Positions 17,864 to 25,995 of a stretch of DNA of 64,000 nt are shown piece by piece. Positions within the stretch are counted from its first letter, which is position 1, and every line of letters starts with the position of its first letter. The DNA is from JACQFK01 sp036383955 (GTDB lineage Bacteria > Planctomycetota > MHYJ01 > JACPRB01). Under the pieces are notes generated by a model. It saw only the letters and a program-made list of their open reading frames with translations, was not told the origin of the DNA and made no database searches. A program made the position numbers and the translations under genes. The stretch lies in assembly GCA_036383955.1 (NCBI GenBank), contig DASVNH010000008.1, positions 1 to 64,000 on the forward strand. Direction: 5' to 3'.

Positions 17864-18735
17864 GCCTGCAATCCTTGAATGACGGTTTCCAGGAACTCGC
17901 GCGCGCGGCGCGCCAGGGCGTCCACGCCTTCGGGCGTCGACGGCCGCGGCACCAGGGGCGCGGAGATGTTTTCGCAGCAGAGCGGCATCGTCCGCCCCGT
18001 GAACGCCACGGGGTGGAGCAGCTTGTAGTGGTCGATCTCGCCCAGGCCCGGCCCGCAGTCCTCGTCCTTGGGCCAGTTGCGGTGGTCCTTGATACAGAAG
18101 CTCCGCACCTCGTCGGCGCATTTCTTCAGGTCGGGAATGGGATCGAGGTTCAGGTAGTCGAGCACGTTGCCGGCGTCGTAGTTGACCTTCACGCCCTCGT
18201 CGGCGACGTCCCGGACGATCGACGCGCAGGCCTCGCCCGTGCCGGTCTCGCCGCCGTGCTGCTTGACCACGAGCAGCACGCCCAGGTCGCGCGCGATCGG
18301 GCCGAGCTTCTTCAGGCGCTCCACCCAGACGTCCCGGGCGCCGCCCTTGGTGTGGCCGAACGTGAGAACTTGCCCGATCTTGGCGGCGGCCGCCTGCTTG
18401 AGGCGGTGGGCGAGCACCTCGAAGCCGTCCTTGTGCTCGGGATAGATGCCCGAGAACATCATCACGGGCTCGAGGCCCAGGTCGCGGCAGCGCGTGCCGA
18501 GCTCGGCCGCCTTTTCCGGGGCCGCGTCGCGCGCGATCACCTCCGTCTTGAGGTGCGACGTCCCCCACGCGACGTGCTTGTAGCCCGCGTCCTTGATGCC
18601 GCTCAGCGCGCGCTCCAGCGGGAACGCCGAATAGGGCAGCGTCATGCACGCGATCTGGAAGCGCGTGCGCTCGCGCGGGCGCAGCGTCAGCGCCGCGGCG
18701 CTCATGGCCAGAAAGCTCCGGCGGTCGATCGTCAT
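17860..18735 (-). CDS. Sugar phosphate isomerase/epimerase-like TIM-barrel protein, Tat-exported
   Basis: A 291-residue AP-endonuclease-2-type TIM barrel (xylose isomerase-like), starting MTIDRRSFLAMSAAALTL with a twin-arginine signal. Metal-site segments typical of the family are VVKQHGGETGTGE, VNYDAGNVLDY, CIKDHRNWP and GLGEIDHYKLL. Both ends overlap neighbours by 4 nt (ATGA), so the operon is translationally coupled. Recent work links such isomerases to 3-keto-sugar metabolism with DUF1080 and Gfo/Idh/MocA proteins; the exact reaction here is inferred. Confidence 0.85.
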   Translation of the reverse strand: MTIDRRSFLAMSAAALTLRPRERTRFQIACMTLPYSAFPLERALSGIKDAGYKHVAWGTSHLKTEVIARDAAPEKAAELGTRCRDLGLEPVMMFSGIYPEHKDGFEVLAHRLKQAAAAKIGQVLTFGHTKGGARDVWVERLKKLGPIARDLGVLLVVKQHGGETGTGEACASIVRDVADEGVKVNYDAGNVLDYLNLDPIPDLKKCADEVRSFCIKDHRNWPKDEDCGPGLGEIDHYKLLHPVAFTGRTMPLCCENISAPLVPRPSTPEGVDALARRAREFLETVIQGLQA

Positions 18736-19478
18736 AGGGGATGAATCTCAAAAGCCCGGAAGAAGATTTCGTTGCCCTCGTTCTGCAATAGGATGCGCCC
18801 TGCGGACGGGCTTACGTCAAAAATCTCGTTCACCGTCGTCCCGTTCACGATCACCGTCACGCGCCCGCCCTTGCAGACCAGCTCGACTTTCGTCCATTCG
18901 CCGAGGGGGCTGTCGACGTCGTCCTTGCCCCGGGTGTCGACCAGCTCCTTGAAGCCGGCCTCGTGCTTCGACCACCAGAACTGCTTGCCCGTGTACGCGA
19001 CGGGCTCGCCGCCCTTCGACCAGCGCGGGCGCTTGTCGCTCCCGAGCGCGGTCTCGCCCTTGAACGACACCGTCGCGTCCGGCGCGCGGATCGGGATCAG
19101 GTCGCCCACGCAGCCCTGGGCGAGTTGGACTTCGATCGACGACATCCACGCGCCCTTGCCCGCCGCGCCGTCGGGCCCCGTCGCGTGGATCAGGATCCCC
19201 GAGTTCCGCACGTATTTCGAGCCGTCCGTCTTCGTCCCCCACTTGTACTCCACGCTCAGCCGGTAGTCCTGGTAGGCCTTCTCGGTGCCGAGGTAGCCCA
19301 TGCCCTCGCCGGAGACGCGGATCTGGCCGTCGACGACCGAGAACACCTTCAGGGGGTCTTCCCCCTTCGACTCCCGCAGCCACGGGCGGAAGCCGTCGAG
19401 GGACTTCCCGTTGAAGCGGAAGTCGGGCTTCTCCTGCCCGCCGAGCAGGACCGCCAGGATGGCCGCGATTCTCATCAT
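18732..19478 (-). CDS. DUF1080 protein, 3-keto-disaccharide hydrolase-like
   Basis: A 248-residue concanavalin-like domain protein: FRFNGKSLDGFRPW near residue 20, DYRLSVEYKWGTK, RNSGILIHATG, GAWMSSIEVQLAQGCVGD, GEWTKVELVCKGGRVTVIVNG and GRILLQNEGNEIFFRAFEIHP. The family is now known to cleave 3-keto-O-glycosides. The start is ATG 19478, with GGAG 5 nt upstream, giving a short leader MMRIAAILAVLLGGQEKP. First gene of the three-gene operon; an operator-like motif lies 45 nt upstream at 19523-19540. Confidence 0.85.
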   Translation of the reverse strand: MMRIAAILAVLLGGQEKPDFRFNGKSLDGFRPWLRESKGEDPLKVFSVVDGQIRVSGEGMGYLGTEKAYQDYRLSVEYKWGTKTDGSKYVRNSGILIHATGPDGAAGKGAWMSSIEVQLAQGCVGDLIPIRAPDATVSFKGETALGSDKRPRWSKGGEPVAYTGKQFWWSKHEAGFKELVDTRGKDDVDSPLGEWTKVELVCKGGRVTVIVNGTTVNEIFDVSPSAGRILLQNEGNEIFFRAFEIHPL

Positions 19479-19522
19479 CTCTCCTACGCCCCGGATCCGC
19501 TCCATCTGTGGATTCCCCACGC

Positions 19523-19540
19523 GCTTGTATAACTGTGATT
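19523..19540. promoter_or_regulatory. Second copy of the regulator operator candidate
   Basis: GCTTGTATAACTGTGATT matches 15 of 18 positions of 12264-12281. It lies in the 119-nt gap between the divergent DUF1080 operon (start 19478) and the PSCyt1 gene (start 19598), so it could control both. No other copy was noticed in the window. Confidence 0.5.
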
Positions 19541-19597
19541 GGATAAATCTGGCCGCCGCGTTTATCCTCGCCGCTTCCTGGCGGGTACATAAGGGTA

Positions 19598-21937
19598 GTG
19601 ACGCGCGCGAGCCTGATCGTTCTCCTGCTGGTCCCCGCCCCGCAAGAAGCGGCGCGGCCGGTCGATTTCGACCGCCAGATCCTCCCCATCCTCTCCGACA
19701 CCTGCTTCACCTGCCACGGGCCCGACGCGGGACGTCGAAAGGCCGACCTCCGCCTCGACGACGAGAAAGCCGCGAAAACGCCCAACGCCGACGGCGTCGC
19801 CGCCATCGTCCCGGGCCACAGCGCGAAGAGCTCCGTCTACCAGCGGCTGATCCATCCCGACGCCGACGAAGTCATGCCCCCGGCCAAGGCGAACAAAAAG
19901 CTGTCGGCGGAGCAGATCGACCTCCTCAAGCGCTGGATCGACGCGGGCGCGAAATGGGGCGAGCACTGGGCGTTCCGCCCGCTGCTGAAGCCCGAGGGCG
20001 ACTCGATCGACCACTTCGTCAAGGCGCGGCTCGCGCGCGAAGGGCTGCGGATGTCGCCCGAAGCCGACCGCGCCACGCTGCTGCGGCGCGTCACGCTCGA
20101 CCTCACGGGCCTGCCGCCGGAGGGCGACGCGGGCGAGCCCTACGAGAAGGCCGTCGACCGCCTTCTCGCCTCGCCGCGCTACGGCGAGCGGATGGCGTGG
20201 GACTGGATGGAGATCTCGCGCTACGCCGACTCGAACGGCTACCAGGGCGACGGCGAGCGTTCGATGTGGCCCTGGCGCGACTGGGTGGTGAAGGCCTTCA
20301 ACGAGAACCTGCCCTACGACCAGTTCACGATCTGGCAGCTCGCGGGCGACCTGCTCCCCGAGCCGACGCGCGAGCAGAAGCTCGCCACCGGCTTCTGTCG
20401 CAACCACCCGATCAACGGCGAGGGCGGCCGGATCGCCGAGGAGAACCGGGTCGACTACGTCATGGACATGGCCGAGACGGCCGGCACCGTCTGGCTCGGC
20501 CTCACCTTCAACTGCTGCCGCTGCCACGACCACAAGTTCGACCCGCTCACCAAGAAGGACTATTACTCGCTCTTCGCCTACTTCAACCAGACGCCCGTCA
20601 ACGGCGGCGGCGGCGATCCCCAGCAGGCGCCCAACCTCGAGCTCGCCAGCCCCGAGCAGCTCGAGAAGATCGCGAAGCTGGACGCGGAGGTCGCGGCGGC
20701 CGTCGAGGACGCGAAGGAAGTCGAGTCCTGCGTCCATCTCGCCGGCCACGAGAAGCTCAAGACGCCGCCCGAGAAGCGCGACCGCGCCAAGTGGGAGGAG
20801 GTCTACAAAGCCTTCGAGAAGGACGGGCCGGGCGTCGCGCACTACGCGAAGAAGGCGCGCGACCTCCACGACGCGCGGAGCGCCGCCAAGAAGGCGATCG
20901 TCCGCGTCATGGTCATGGAGGACCTGAAGGCCCCGCGCAAGACCTACCTGCTCGACAAGGGCCTCTACGACAAGCGGCAGGAGGAGATCGGCCCGGCCAC
21001 CCCGGGCCGGCTGCCGCCCGCCGACGGCCCGCCGAACCGCCTCGGCCTCGCGCGCTGGCTGGTGTCGAAGGACAACCCCCTCACCGCCCGCGTGACCGTG
21101 AACCGGATCTGGCAGATGTTCTTCGGGATCGGCCTCTCCAAGACCTCCGAGAACTTCGGCGTGCAGGGCGAGTTCCCCGTCCACAAGGAGCTGCTCGACT
21201 GGCTCGCGGCGGACTTCCGCGAGAACTGGGACGTCAAGCGCCTCGTCCGGCGGATCGTGACCAGCGCGGCCTACCGGCAGTCCTCGCGCGTCCCGCCCGG
21301 CCACGCCGAGCGCGACCCCGAGAACCGCCTCCTCGCCCGCGGCCCGCGCTTCCGCATGCCCTCGTGGATGATCCGCGACCAGGCCCTCGCCGCCGCCGGG
21401 CTGCTGGTCGACACCCCCGGCGGCCCGCCCGTCCAGACCTACCAGCCCGCCGGCATCTGGGAGGAGGCGACGTTCGGCACCAAGCGCTACAAGCAGGACA
21501 AGGGCGACGCGCTCTGGCGCCGCGGCCTCTACGTCTTCTGGCGCCGCATCATCGGGCCGACGATGTTCTTCGACACCCAGTCGCGCAGTTATTGCGTCGT
21601 CAAGCCCACCCGCACCAACACGCCGCTCCACGCCCTCGCGACGCTCAACGACGTCACCTACGTCGAAGCCGCCCGCAAGCTCGCCGAGCGCGCCGATCTC
21701 GACGCCGTGTTCTCCCGCGTGCTGGCCCGACGTCCCGCGCCGGACGAGCGCAAGCTCCTGCTCGCCGGCCTCGACCGCCTCCGCCGCGAGTACGCCGCCG
21801 CGCCCGACGACGCGAAGAAGCTGCTCAAGGTCGGCGAGTCCAAGCGGAACGAGGCCCTGGATCCCGTCGAGCACGCGGCCTGGACTTCGCTCTGCCTGAC
21901 GATCCTGAACCTCGACGAGGCGGTGACGCGCGAATGA
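19598..21937 (+). CDS. PSCyt1-DUF1549-DUF1553 domain protein
   Basis: A 779-residue exported protein. GTG 19598 follows AAGGG and gives a leader ending VLLLVPAPQ. The PSCyt1 domain has one CFTCH heme-type motif at 36-40 (DRQILPILSDTCFTCHGPD) and MPPAKANKKLS. DUF1549 contains LLRRVTLDLTGLPP and CCRCHDHKFDPLTKKDYYSL. DUF1553 contains NRLGLARWLVSKDNPLTARVTVNRIW and CVVKPTRTNTPLHALATLND near the C-terminus. Such proteins are predicted periplasmic c-type cytochromes of unknown function. It overlaps the following DUF1501 gene as ATGA. Confidence 0.9.
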   Translation: MTRASLIVLLLVPAPQEAARPVDFDRQILPILSDTCFTCHGPDAGRRKADLRLDDEKAAKTPNADGVAAIVPGHSAKSSVYQRLIHPDADEVMPPAKANKKLSAEQIDLLKRWIDAGAKWGEHWAFRPLLKPEGDSIDHFVKARLAREGLRMSPEADRATLLRRVTLDLTGLPPEGDAGEPYEKAVDRLLASPRYGERMAWDWMEISRYADSNGYQGDGERSMWPWRDWVVKAFNENLPYDQFTIWQLAGDLLPEPTREQKLATGFCRNHPINGEGGRIAEENRVDYVMDMAETAGTVWLGLTFNCCRCHDHKFDPLTKKDYYSLFAYFNQTPVNGGGGDPQQAPNLELASPEQLEKIAKLDAEVAAAVEDAKEVESCVHLAGHEKLKTPPEKRDRAKWEEVYKAFEKDGPGVAHYAKKARDLHDARSAAKKAIVRVMVMEDLKAPRKTYLLDKGLYDKRQEEIGPATPGRLPPADGPPNRLGLARWLVSKDNPLTARVTVNRIWQMFFGIGLSKTSENFGVQGEFPVHKELLDWLAADFRENWDVKRLVRRIVTSAAYRQSSRVPPGHAERDPENRLLARGPRFRMPSWMIRDQALAAAGLLVDTPGGPPVQTYQPAGIWEEATFGTKRYKQDKGDALWRRGLYVFWRRIIGPTMFFDTQSRSYCVVKPTRTNTPLHALATLNDVTYVEAARKLAERADLDAVFSRVLARRPAPDERKLLLAGLDRLRREYAAAPDDAKKLLKVGESKRNEALDPVEHAAWTSLCLTILNLDEAVTRE

Positions 21938-23331
21938 TGACGCGGCGGGACTTCATCGGAACGGCGGCGCTCGCGACCCTCCTCGCGCGCGACGCGAAGG
22001 CCGTCGGGACCGGCCTCCCCGGCCTCCCCCACTTCGCGCCGAAAGCCAAGCGGGTCGTCTACCTCTTCATGAACGGCGCGCCGACGCACGTCGACCTCTT
22101 CGACTGGAAGCCGGCGCTCAAGGCGGGCCACGGCAAGCCGGTCCCGAACGAGTATCTCGGCACGAAGCGCTTCAGCACGATGACGGGCGACCCGAAGGGC
22201 AAGCTGCTCCTCGCCCCCGTCGAGCCGTTCCGCCAGTACGGGCAGAGCGGCGCCTGGGTCAGCGACCTCATGCCCCACACCGGCAAGGTCGCCGACGATC
22301 TCTGCTTCGTCAAGTCCATGCACACGGAGCAGGTCAACCACGCGCCGGCGATCTCGTTCTTCCTCAGCGGCGCGGAGATCCCGGGACGTCCGACCATGGG
22401 CGCGTGGGCGCGCTACGGCCTGGGGAGCCTGAACGAGAACCTGCCGGCCTTCGTGGTGATGACGTCCATCAGCAAGGGGACGTCGTGCGGCCAGATCTTC
22501 TACGACTTCTACTGGGGCTCGGGCTTCCTGCCGTCGCGCTTCCAGGGCGTGAAGTTCCGCGGCAGCGGCGAGCCGGTGCTCTACCTCTCCAATCCCCCGG
22601 GCATGAGCGACGCGACGCGCCGGGGGATGCTCGACGACCTCGGCAAGCTGAACGGGTTGAAGCTGAAGGAGGTCGGCGACCCCGAGATCGCCACGCGGAT
22701 CGAGCAGTACGAGATGGCGTACCGGATGCAGTCGAGCGTGCCGGAGCTGGCGGACCTTTCGAAGGAGCCGAAGGAGATCCTGGACTCGTACGGCCCGAAC
22801 GTGCGCGAGCAGGGGACGTTCGCCTACAACTGCCTGATGGCGCGGCGCCTGCTCGAGCGCGGCTCGCGCTTCGTGCAGCTCATGCACGCCGGCTGGGACC
22901 AGCACAACAGCCTGACGACCGAGCTCTACAACCAGTGCCGGGACACGGACCAGCCGAGCGCCGCGCTGGTGGCGGACCTCAAGCGCCGCGGGATGCTGGA
23001 GGACACGCTGGTGATCTGGGGCGGCGAGTTCGGCCGCACGCCCTTCCTGCAGGGCAACATCGCCGACCGCGCCCGCTGGGGCCGCGACCACCATCCCTAC
23101 GCCTTCACGCTCTGGATGGCCGGCGGCGGCGTCAAGCCGGGGATCAGCTACGGCGAGTCCGACGACCTGGGCATCAACGTCGCGTCGAAGCCCGTGCACG
23201 TCCACGACTTCCAGGCCACCGTGATGCGCCTGCTCGGCATCGACCACGAGCGCCTGACCTACCGCTTCCAGGGCCGCGACTTCCGCCTCACGGACGTGCA
23301 CGGCCACGTCGTCAAAGACCTCCTCGCTTAG
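21934..23331 (+). CDS. DUF1501 domain protein, Tat-exported
   Basis: A 465-residue DUF1501 member beginning MMTRRDFIGTAALATLLA (twin-arginine signal). Family segments: VVYLFMNGAPTHVDLFDWKP, MHTEQVNHAPAISFFLSG, HAGWDQHNSLTT, VIWGGEFGRTPF and GRDHHPYAFTLWMAGGGVKPG. It is the partner of the upstream PSCyt1 protein, coupled through an ATGA overlap; ATG 21937 is an alternative start one codon later. Longer than the other two DUF1501 proteins here (390 and 436 residues). Extracytoplasmic; role unproven. Confidence 0.9.
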   Translation: MMTRRDFIGTAALATLLARDAKAVGTGLPGLPHFAPKAKRVVYLFMNGAPTHVDLFDWKPALKAGHGKPVPNEYLGTKRFSTMTGDPKGKLLLAPVEPFRQYGQSGAWVSDLMPHTGKVADDLCFVKSMHTEQVNHAPAISFFLSGAEIPGRPTMGAWARYGLGSLNENLPAFVVMTSISKGTSCGQIFYDFYWGSGFLPSRFQGVKFRGSGEPVLYLSNPPGMSDATRRGMLDDLGKLNGLKLKEVGDPEIATRIEQYEMAYRMQSSVPELADLSKEPKEILDSYGPNVREQGTFAYNCLMARRLLERGSRFVQLMHAGWDQHNSLTTELYNQCRDTDQPSAALVADLKRRGMLEDTLVIWGGEFGRTPFLQGNIADRARWGRDHHPYAFTLWMAGGGVKPGISYGESDDLGINVASKPVHVHDFQATVMRLLGIDHERLTYRFQGRDFRLTDVHGHVVKDLLA

Positions 23332-23335
23332 CGTT

Positions 23336-23389
23336 CACCACCGAGACACCGAGGACACCGAGACGGCTTCTTCTGTGTGGGGGGGGGGG
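23336..23389. repeat. CACCGAG-word repeat with 11-G run, degenerate element
   Basis: CACCGAG words (CACCACCGAGACACCGAGG and a third copy) occupy 23336-23364, starting 5 nt after the DUF1501 stop. A run of 11 G lies at 23379-23389. Compared with 16489-16603, the C-run and the right arm are missing, so this looks like a half element. Confidence 0.6.
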
Positions 23390-23416
23390 CCGGTCGGCGA
23401 GCGTGCTCCGTGTTTA

Positions 23417-23445
23417 GTCACGAAACGGACCGTCCGCTTCGTGAC
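23417..23445. terminator. Convergent-gene hairpin terminator
   Basis: GTCACGAA (23417-23424) pairs with TTCGTGAC (23438-23445); inside, CGGAC (23426-23430) pairs with GTCCG (23432-23436). The right arm ends 3 nt from the TAG stop of the minus-strand gene at 23449, and the plus-strand DUF1501 gene ends upstream, so it can stop both transcripts. Confidence 0.7.
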
Positions 23446-23448
23446 CGG

Positions 23449-23790
23449 CTATCTGGAACGACGGGGATCGCTGTACAGGAGAGTGGACAGCTCCTCAACC
23501 CGCGCGAGGTAGCCCTCGTAGAAGTCTCTCGAGAGGAAATCGGCTCCGTCGGTCCCTTTCAAGGCCACCTGGGTGCTTTCGAGAGAGGCCCGAAAGTGGC
23601 TGAAGTCCTCGGGCGACCACGAGCTCAGGTCCAGGTACTCCATGCGCGGGAAAAGTGCATTCGCGACTTTGTCGGCGATCTCGGGCCGGCCGCCCCGCAA
23701 GTCGGCCGCGATCCGCTCGAGGACGTGGTTGAAGACCCAGCTCGCCGGCATCCACGCTTCCTGGGCCCTGACGATCAGCGTCCCTGACAT
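23449..23790 (-). CDS. Small protein of unknown function
   Basis: A 113-residue cytoplasmic protein, MSGTLIVRAQEAWMPAS at the N-terminus, with a helical middle (NHVLERIAADLRGG, ADKVANALFPRMEYLDLSSW) and a helical C-terminus. No signal peptide or known motif. The ATG at 23790 follows GGGAG closely, and a TACGAT box sits just before that. It stands alone between convergent and tandem neighbours. Size and composition would suit a toxin-antidote or regulatory protein, but nothing supports a specific function. Confidence 0.6.
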   Translation of the reverse strand: MSGTLIVRAQEAWMPASWVFNHVLERIAADLRGGRPEIADKVANALFPRMEYLDLSSWSPEDFSHFRASLESTQVALKGTDGADFLSRDFYEGYLARVEELSTLLYSDPRRSR

Positions 23791-23902
23791 GCTCCCGATC
23801 GTAGGGCAATCCCTGAACGGGGGCAAGGCCCCTGGGGTCAGCGAGCCTGAAGCCACCGCAACGCGGCAGCTGACGGACGTCGCGTCGGTCGATCGCGCGA
23901 CC

Positions 23903-23929
23903 CGGAAGTAGCGCCGCCGGCTACTTCCG
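23903..23929. terminator. Hairpin overlapping the stop of the repeat lipoprotein gene
   Basis: CGGAAGTAGC (23903-23912) and GCTACTTCCG (23920-23929) form a perfect 10-bp stem with a 7-nt loop. On the minus strand the first arm contains the TAG stop codon (23923-23921) and the last coding bases of the lipoprotein gene. Probable intrinsic terminator without U-tract. Confidence 0.65.
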
Positions 23930-24706
23930 CCGCTCCGCGAGGTAGAGATCGTGCGGCGGTTTCGACCAGTTGCGGTAGTCGTTCTGGCTTTGGATCTCCT
24001 TGAGGTACGCGGCCCAGCGTTCCTGGAGCGCGTTTTCCTGGGCGAGCTGCGCCCGTTCCTGGGCGCGGGCGGCGTCCAGCTCGGCGCGCGACGCGACCTG
24101 GAGCTTGCCGGGAATCGGATTGCCGCTCCGGTCCAAATGGACCCATCCGTAGCCTGTCTCGGGAATCCACGAGCCTTCCGTCGAGGAAGCGACGACGTGG
24201 GGCCACTTGACCTCGCCCAGGTAAAAGTAGGCCCGGCCGGGCCGCCATTGGACATGCAGCTCTCCGGGAATCGGGCTGCCGTCGTCGCCGACCTTCGTCC
24301 ACACGTAGCCGGGGGCGGGCCACCATCTTCCCACCTCGTTCGCCGACAGGAGGTTGGGGAACTTGACGCTGCCGAGCTCCCAGTAGGACTGGCCCGGCTT
24401 CCAGCGCACGTCCAGCTCTCCCGGGATCGGATTTCCGTTCGAGTCCAGGCGAGCCCAGGCATACCCCGGCTCCGGGAACCACTGATCCTGGGTGTGGCCC
24501 GCCCGGATGTTGGGGATCGTCTGGACTCCGTTCTCCCAGTGGCCGATGCCCGGCTTCCAGCGGGTGGACAGGTCGTCGTTCGAGTCCGGATAGAGCCAGA
24601 CATAGCCCGGCGCCGGCCACCGGGTCGTCGAACCGATGCCGGCACAGCCGGCCGCCGAGAGGCAGACGACGGCCAGCGCCAAGGACCGGCCCAGCGGCTT
24701 CGTCAT
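23921..24706 (-). CDS. Lipoprotein with four WxPxPGYxW repeats
   Basis: A 261-residue protein starting MTKPLGRSLALAVVCLSAAG followed by Cys21, a lipobox. Four repeats of about 50 residues follow, each opening like RWPAPGYVWLYPD, QWFPEPGYAWARLD, RWWPAPGYVWTKVG and SWIPETGYGWVHLD and containing PIPGEL-V-W-PG. The C-terminus is a charged helix. The aromatic repeats suggest a small beta-structure binding module at the cell surface. Start ATG 24706 has GGAGG at 8 nt and overlaps the upstream gene as ATGA. Not assigned to a known family. Confidence 0.72.
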   Translation of the reverse strand: MTKPLGRSLALAVVCLSAAGCAGIGSTTRWPAPGYVWLYPDSNDDLSTRWKPGIGHWENGVQTIPNIRAGHTQDQWFPEPGYAWARLDSNGNPIPGELDVRWKPGQSYWELGSVKFPNLLSANEVGRWWPAPGYVWTKVGDDGSPIPGELHVQWRPGRAYFYLGEVKWPHVVASSTEGSWIPETGYGWVHLDRSGNPIPGKLQVASRAELDAARAQERAQLAQENALQERWAAYLKEIQSQNDYRNWSKPPHDLYLAERRK

Positions 24707-25980
24707 CGCTTGCCTCCCTCGATCGAGAGGGCGAGCGCTTCCATGTTGAATCCCTGCCGCTTGAGCTCGCGGACGAGGGCGGCCGCTTCGCCGGCCCCGA
24801 AGACGCGGTCCACGATCCGCTCCTGGGCGTAATAGGCGATGTTTTCGGACAGGTGGCGGGCGTTCCGCTCCCACGCTTTGGGCAGATCGTTCCGGGCGAT
24901 CGCCGCGGGATCGGGCATCAGTCCGCCGTCCGGCCCGGGGGTGTCCGAGAGAGGGATGAGTCGCACGTCGAAGTTCGCGCCGGTCACCCGCATCTGCTCC
25001 TGTTCGAATCCGAACTTGAAGCCGTTGAACTGGAAGAAGACGGCGGCGTTGCTCGAGGCCTTCCCTTCGAAGCGCTCGGGCGTGTACCCCTTCGCGAACT
25101 TGTAGCCCGCGGTCCAGCGGTCCCGGCCAAAGACAAAGACGATATCCCCGAGGAAATGGTCCGCGAGCTTGAGGTCCCACGCCAGGTCCGACGACTCCGG
25201 CACCTTCCCGTAGACGATCTGCTTGTCGCCGAGCGAGACGCCGATGAGCCCCTTCTCGTCTTGCGCGATCGCCCGGCAGGCGACCGCGAAGGTCCGGGGC
25301 GGAACCTTCAGAAAGTACGCGATGGCGCCGTTCAGGATGAGCGCGTTGTACCTGGAGTCGTACCAGAGGTCGCTGACCTCGCCGACGCCGGCCGCGACGC
25401 CTTCCAGCACGACGCCGCCCGGGATGCTCCCGTACGTGTTGATGGTCCGCTGGGCGTCCTCCACCGTCGTCTTCCGGATCTGGCCCGAGAAGTACGGGGT
25501 GCCCTGGGGCTGGACGGCGGGCTCGCCGCCCTTGATCCGTTCCGCGCGATCCCAGAACACGCTGGCCGACGGGGCGCCGACGCCCCCCGCCGGATCGACG
25601 TTCTGGAGCTGCTGGACCATCTGCTGGAATTTTTCCGATCCCAGCGTCCTCTTCATGACCCGGTCGGTGACGACGCGGCCGTCGAAGACCCGCCCGGCCG
25701 CGACGTCCTTCGGACTGGCCGGCGCGCCTCCCGGGGACGGATCTACGCGGGGGGGATTCTGGGGCGGTGCCGACGGGTCGGCCGGTTTGTTGACGGGCCG
25801 ATCGGGCCGCGCCGGAGGAACGTCCGGCTGGAGCGGCGGCGGCCGCACGGGCTCGACCTGGCCCCCCGGCTTGTTCTTCGGCACCCGGACGATCACGGGC
25901 TTGGGCGCGTCCTCCTCCTGGGAGAACGCGGCGGGGCCGACGACGCAGACCGCCATCGCCGCCAGCGCGAGGTGTTTCAT
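24703..25980 (-). CDS. Exported protein with proline-rich linker, function unknown
   Basis: A 425-residue protein: signal MKHLALAAMAVCVVGPAAFSQ, a Pro-rich disordered linker at about 30-90 (PPARPDRPVNKPADP and similar), then a folded domain with GGVVLEGVAAGVGEVSDLWYDSRYNALILNG, QIVYGKVPESSDLAWDLKLADHFLGDIVFVFGRDRW and a helical tail. The central block recalls a binding or self-assembly domain but matches no family I can name. It is coupled to the repeat lipoprotein by ATGA and preceded by another exported protein, so the three genes at 23921-26856 likely form one operon. Confidence 0.7.
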   Translation of the reverse strand: MKHLALAAMAVCVVGPAAFSQEEDAPKPVIVRVPKNKPGGQVEPVRPPPLQPDVPPARPDRPVNKPADPSAPPQNPPRVDPSPGGAPASPKDVAAGRVFDGRVVTDRVMKRTLGSEKFQQMVQQLQNVDPAGGVGAPSASVFWDRAERIKGGEPAVQPQGTPYFSGQIRKTTVEDAQRTINTYGSIPGGVVLEGVAAGVGEVSDLWYDSRYNALILNGAIAYFLKVPPRTFAVACRAIAQDEKGLIGVSLGDKQIVYGKVPESSDLAWDLKLADHFLGDIVFVFGRDRWTAGYKFAKGYTPERFEGKASSNAAVFFQFNGFKFGFEQEQMRVTGANFDVRLIPLSDTPGPDGGLMPDPAAIARNDLPKAWERNARHLSENIAYYAQERIVDRVFGAGEAAALVRELKRQGFNMEALALSIEGGKR

Positions 25981-25995
25981 CCGGGATTCCTTTCG

